Origin: Bacilli bacterium
GTDB lineage: Bacteria > Bacillota_I > Bacilli_A > RF39 > UBA660
NCBI GenBank assembly: GCA_017617435.1
Contig: JAFZWF010000020.1
Coordinates: forward strand, 1-47,733
Direction of reading: 5' to 3'
Length of the DNA stretch: 47,733 nucleotides
This document shows, piece by piece, positions 45,201-47,733 of this stretch. Position numbers and translations under genes: made by a program. Numbering within the stretch: the stretch's first letter is position 1; each line of letters starts with the position of its first letter. Below the pieces are notes generated by a model that saw only the letters and a program-made list of their open reading frames with translations, made no database searches and was not told where the DNA came from.

Positions 45201-47733
45201 GATAACACTTACATCTAAAGCTGAAGATAGAACTATTACACAGCCAATTACTATAAAAGTAACAAGAACAGCAGCATCAACTAATGCTGATCTAGAATAC
45301 TTAAAAGTAGATGGTGAGTTAATTGAAGGTTTTGGAGCTAATAATATAAATTATAATATTTCAGTTCCATCAACAACATCTAGCGTTACTATTACTGCTA
45401 AAGCAGCTGATACTAAAGCTAAATCAGTTGTCATAACAAATAGTGGTAATATTTCACTAAATCTTGCTCAAACATCAACTGCTACAGTTGTTGTAACAGC
45501 TGAAAGTGGAGCAACTAAGACATATACTGTTAATGTATATAGAAAAAATAATGTAAATACCTTAACTGGTATTGAAGTTAAAAATGGAACAACTACTTAT
45601 GACTTAGATCCAGCATTTACCGATGATTCTAAGAATTATGTTGTAAGAGTTCCATATGATGTAGAAAATGTAACTATTACTCCAGCAAAAACTGATAGCA
45701 AATCAACTGCAACAGTTGCAAATGCATCAAGTAATTTAAGTGTTGGAAATAATAATAGAAACATTTCAGTTAAAGCAGAAGATACTGCCTTAACTGCTAG
45801 AGTTTATAACTTAACTGTTAGAAGATTAAATAACGATGTTACACTATCTTCATTAACATTTAATGGCTCATCTATTTCAGGATTTGCTGCAAATAAAACA
45901 AGTTATAATGTAACAATTCCATATACAACTGATAAAGTTACAATTTCAGCTGCACCTCATGATTCAAACGGACTAGTAACAGGTGCTGTTACAAATGAAT
46001 CTGTTGAAGCTGGTGGATCTAGAACATTTACTTTAACAGTTGCTGCTGAAGATAGAACAAAAACTCAAGATATAACTATTACAGTTAATAGAGTTGCTGC
46101 ATCAACTACAGCATCCTTAACAGATTTAACAATTGATAATGTAACTGTTCAAGGATTTGACCCAGCAGTATTTGATTATAATGTTGTAATGGGTTCAAAT
46201 ATTGAAAATATTACAATTGGTGCATCTGTAAGTGAAAATGCAACAATATCAAGTACTAGTGATATCGGATCAAAAGCTATCACAACTGGAGTTAATGATT
46301 TTGAAGTTGTTGCTATAGCTCAAGATGGATCAACAAGATTCCCATATGAACTACATGTTAAGAGATTAAATAGTAATAATAACTTAACAGGATTAACAAT
46401 ATCTGGTGATCCAAACGGAGAGTTAAGTTCAGCATTTAGTGCAAACACTACTGAATATACTTATACTGTAGGTCCTGATATAACAGAAGTTACAATAAAT
46501 GCAACTGGTGCAACTGGAACTACTGTTACTTATAGTCCTACATCAACAAATAATAAATATGATCCAAATACAACATCAAGTGTAACAATTACTGTTAGCC
46601 CTGAAAGTTGTAAGAGTGAGTATAGCGGTGTTCCAAATAATACATGTACTCCAAAAACTTATACTGTTAACTTAGTTAGAACAGAATCAAATATTAATAC
46701 ACTTTCTGGTATAACATATAATGGTACACCAATATCTGGATTTAATCCTACAACAACAAGTTATACTGTTGATGTTCCATATGATACTCCAACAATGACT
46801 GTTGCTGCTACACCTAGTGATGGTGATAGAGAAACAGTTACTGTTACACCTCCACAAACTTATGGAGTAGGTGATAACGTATATACAATCGCTGTTGAAG
46901 CTGAAGATGGTACACCAAATACTTATACAGTTACTGTTCATAGACAAAGTAATAATGCTAACCTTTCTGGTTTAACACTTGATAACGTTACATTAAACGA
47001 AGACTTTGATCCAAATACAACAGAGTATACTGCAACCGTTCCATATACAACTACTACTACTAATGTAAATGCAACTTTAGCAGATACTTCACTTGATCCT
47101 GATAATAATGTTGTAATAACTGGAGATACAAATCTTTCAGTTGGTAATAGTAATATCTTTACAATTACTGTTACTCCAGAAGATGCAAATGAACCAAGTA
47201 AAACTTATACAGTTACTGTAACAAGAGAAGCTGCTTCAACTGAAGCATACTTAACTGGTATTACAGTTAATAATGTTGCTATTGAAGGATTTGATAAAGA
47301 TATAACTTCATATACCGTTGATGTTTCAAATAGCATAACTGAAGCTAACATTGTTGGTACAGCTAATACTAATTCAACAGTTCAAGGTAATGGTAATAAG
47401 ACAGGACTTGTAGTTGGTGATAACGGACCATATACAATTACTGCTGTTGCTCAGGATGGACTTCCAGAACATTCTAAATCATATACAGTTACTATTCATC
47501 GTAAAGATACAAATAATAACTTAAGTGGTTTAACAATAACTGCTGATCCAGCTGGATCTTTAGATACACCATTTGATCCAGATACAACTGAATATACTTA
47601 TACTGTTGGACCTGATACTCCATCAATTACTGTTACTGGTACTCCTGATGGTAATGCTCAAGTTACTGGTGATGGAACATTTGATCCAACAACAACAGAT
47701 AAAATAGAAGTTGTTGTAACTCCAGAAGAAGGA
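42295..47733 (+). CDS. Giant secreted protein with cohesin-like N-terminus and cadherin-like repeats (partial, runs off the window)
   Basis: A GTG start, with AGGAGGGTGAT upstream and only two bases after the stop of the giant dockerin gene, opens a frame that stays open to the window end (1,813 codons). A signal peptide is evident (LLLVISAVLTF core, cleavage expected after AYA at residue 27). Residues about 65-215 look like a cohesin: IDVGKIIKLEIYYEAG, then VSMQLGIDYDPNKFEPV, then SGSGVLVTTYVKVKEDI. From about residue 232 there are at least 17 repeats of 80-100 residues with the cadherin-like beta-sandwich pattern (LSSLTVNG, F-P-TxYxVxVPY, TVTPED, KTYTVxVxR). The last is cut by the window edge. 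It very likely shares the operon of its neighbour. The C-terminus, and so any anchor, is unseen. Confidence 0.88.
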   Translation, partial: MKKYFKYLLLVISAVLTFEISTNIAYADTAHKLSLRAYNCNKLNSSSQCVDDNNTVITPQALTNNSQIDVGKIIKLEIYYEAGSPEIVSMQLGIDYDPNKFEPVHKNNALLTQVKRKTTLDGGVWPPSPSSDPDDPYTDWTVQSNDYVNVTSNQYQLRFLIKDPTLETTFSGSGVLVTTYVKVKEDITPGDDLTLNYNNSYTKLTTYDLDLVQRTLSGINLKVYKELDTDPTLSSITVTSGGTNYLTSFNKNTKTYNVYVPNAVSSVVITGEPTKSSTVLTYSPSATNNSYGLTVSTTKTVTISTVAEDGQHTDTYTVKVYRLDNTNTLSSLSLSGVSFGTFSPSTTTYNATSAVPYATSATTVTASATSGKATLNPTSGSSVGLNVGSNAVQIVVTPECAKSTYSSVPNNGTSVCQTKTYTVNVTRTAASTNNYLSSLTVNGTSVPNFQKTNEGPYNVTIGYGDSPAIIAATPEDTDHAVVSGQIGSQAVNVGDTTLTITVTPEDPDTNPRNYTVKIHRKSNNANLASLSVTSSPQGTMNPTSFTAGTTSYTYTVGPDVTEVTVNATPVSGATVSYSPTSANNKYNPNNTSKVEITVTPEDTDQSTKKYTVNLARTKSTDVSLNSLTVTNGTLSPSYSDSVDSYNMVVAPSVTSITVTPDPKDSRTTATVTGNTNLKTGDNTVTVTVTPEAGETAKRTITINVKRLSDDATLSALSLSGVSIGEFKPGTTTYTATAVPYSKSTTNITATATAGNSVVNSITGTGNNKAINVGDNTFNIVVSPENCKSTYSSVPNNTCTTKTYTVNVHRNNNNATLTGIEVKNGTTTYDLDPAFTDDSKNYIVKVPYNIQTVTVTPTKADTNASAVVANASSNLSVGDNNRNITVTPEDATATGKTYNLTVRRLNNDVTLSSLTVNGSSISGFAANKTSYEITVPYATDKVTITGAPHDPNGEVTGNVTNQAISVGENTITLTSKAEDRTITQPITIKVTRTAASTNADLEYLKVDGELIEGFGANNINYNISVPSTTSSVTITAKAADTKAKSVVITNSGNISLNLAQTSTATVVVTAESGATKTYTVNVYRKNNVNTLTGIEVKNGTTTYDLDPAFTDDSKNYVVRVPYDVENVTITPAKTDSKSTATVANASSNLSVGNNNRNISVKAEDTALTARVYNLTVRRLNNDVTLSSLTFNGSSISGFAANKTSYNVTIPYTTDKVTISAAPHDSNGLVTGAVTNESVEAGGSRTFTLTVAAEDRTKTQDITITVNRVAASTTASLTDLTIDNVTVQGFDPAVFDYNVVMGSNIENITIGASVSENATISSTSDIGSKAITTGVNDFEVVAIAQDGSTRFPYELHVKRLNSNNNLTGLTISGDPNGELSSAFSANTTEYTYTVGPDITEVTINATGATGTTVTYSPTSTNNKYDPNTTSSVTITVSPESCKSEYSGVPNNTCTPKTYTVNLVRTESNINTLSGITYNGTPISGFNPTTTSYTVDVPYDTPTMTVAATPSDGDRETVTVTPPQTYGVGDNVYTIAVEAEDGTPNTYTVTVHRQSNNANLSGLTLDNVTLNEDFDPNTTEYTATVPYTTTTTNVNATLADTSLDPDNNVVITGDTNLSVGNSNIFTITVTPEDANEPSKTYTVTVTREAASTEAYLTGITVNNVAIEGFDKDITSYTVDVSNSITEANIVGTANTNSTVQGNGNKTGLVVGDNGPYTITAVAQDGLPEHSKSYTVTIHRKDTNNNLSGLTITADPAGSLDTPFDPDTTEYTYTVGPDTPSITVTGTPDGNAQVTGDGTFDPTTTDKIEVVVTPEEG
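42494..42950 (+). other. Cohesin-like domain
   Basis: The pattern DVGKIIKLEIYYE ... MQLGIDYDPNKFEPV ... GVLVTTYVKVKEDITPGDDL fits the nine-strand cohesin/carbohydrate-binding superfamily fold: a GD-like first strand, an LxYDP motif, and a late G-L-x-x-x-x-x-VK strand. An unusual Pro/Asp-rich insert (WPPSPSSDPDDPYTDW) lies in the middle. Assignment is by eye. Confidence 0.6.
42989..47733 (+). repeat. Array of at least 17 cadherin-like beta-sandwich repeats
   Basis: Units start near LSSxxVxG and end near YTVxVxR. Units 7-9 and 10-12 are a recent three-unit duplication with an offset of 822 bases. Three units carry an insert of the type ENCKSTYSSVPNNTC. The array continues past the window. Confidence 0.85.
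44740..46130 (+). repeat. Tandem duplication of a three-repeat block (822-base period)
   Basis: TTAACTGGTATTGAAGTTAA occurs at both 44740 and 45562, followed by almost identical DNA coding GIEVKNGTTTYDLDPAFTDD. The following NDVTLSSL and AASTxAxL units are also duplicated in order. The near identity at DNA level marks it as recent, in contrast to the older repeats around it. Confidence 0.85.

Noticed and set aside
19436-47733. CRISPR-like periodicity from the repeated DNA in the right half
   Set aside because: The periodicity follows codons of protein repeats, units are 240-360 bases long, and there are no short identical direct repeats with unique spacers.
1-47733. Mycoplasma-type code (TGA as Trp) for the whole window
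   Set aside because: All conserved Trp residues are TGG and about 45 kb of coding DNA has no in-frame TGA, so code 11 explains the genes.
1-47733. tRNA, rRNA, insertion sequences or transposase genes
   Set aside because: I saw no cloverleaf-like sequence, no rRNA-like stretch and no transposase motifs or terminal inverted repeats on either strand.

Overview
The window comes from a very AT-rich bacterium with Gram-positive-type gene organisation: AGGAGG-like ribosome sites, consensus sigma-A-type promoters with 16-18 base spacers, and short hairpin-plus-T-run terminators. Housekeeping genes (tig, mutS, nusB-xseA-xseB, dinD, proS, a yibE/yibF-type pair) sit beside huge secreted repeat proteins of a kind often seen in uncultured gut Bacilli and Mollicutes-related lineages. 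That placement is inference; nothing here fixes the taxon. Tryptophan is written TGG throughout, so the standard bacterial code fits, although TGA is also almost absent as a stop codon.

Left part (1-18,740). A type IV pilin-like protein carries an InlB-type B-repeat that appears to be split by a nested domain. Trigger factor follows, then a 25-codon ORF in a structured leader ahead of an ABC exporter. Next come two paralogous proteins built from repeated MazF/PemK-like barrels, then mutS, two unrecognised genes (one soluble, one membrane-anchored), the nusB-xseA-xseB operon, dinD with its ribosome site inside a hairpin, and proS. A bidirectional terminator separates proS from the minus-strand yibE/yibF-type pair.

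Middle (18,741-19,184). A divergent intergenic region holds promoters on both strands, a TTCGACA box also found upstream of dinD, a possible gene remnant broken by an in-frame TGA, terminator-like hairpins, and a strong promoter with two inverted repeats that faces the large surface-protein genes.

Right part (19,185-47,733). A small membrane protein overlaps, by ATGA, the start of a 7,618-residue secreted protein. That protein has about 36 InlB/Flg_new-like repeat units, seven copies of a roughly 250-residue Cys-containing module with a calcium-loop-like motif, a Big_2-like domain and a C-terminal type I dockerin-like domain. Two bases after its stop begins another secreted giant, which leaves the window still open. 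It has a cohesin-like N-terminal domain followed by at least 17 cadherin-like beta-sandwich repeats. The main hypothesis is that these two neighbours form a cohesin-dockerin pair that builds a very large extracellular assembly. No sortase motif or enzymatic domain is visible in either protein within the window.
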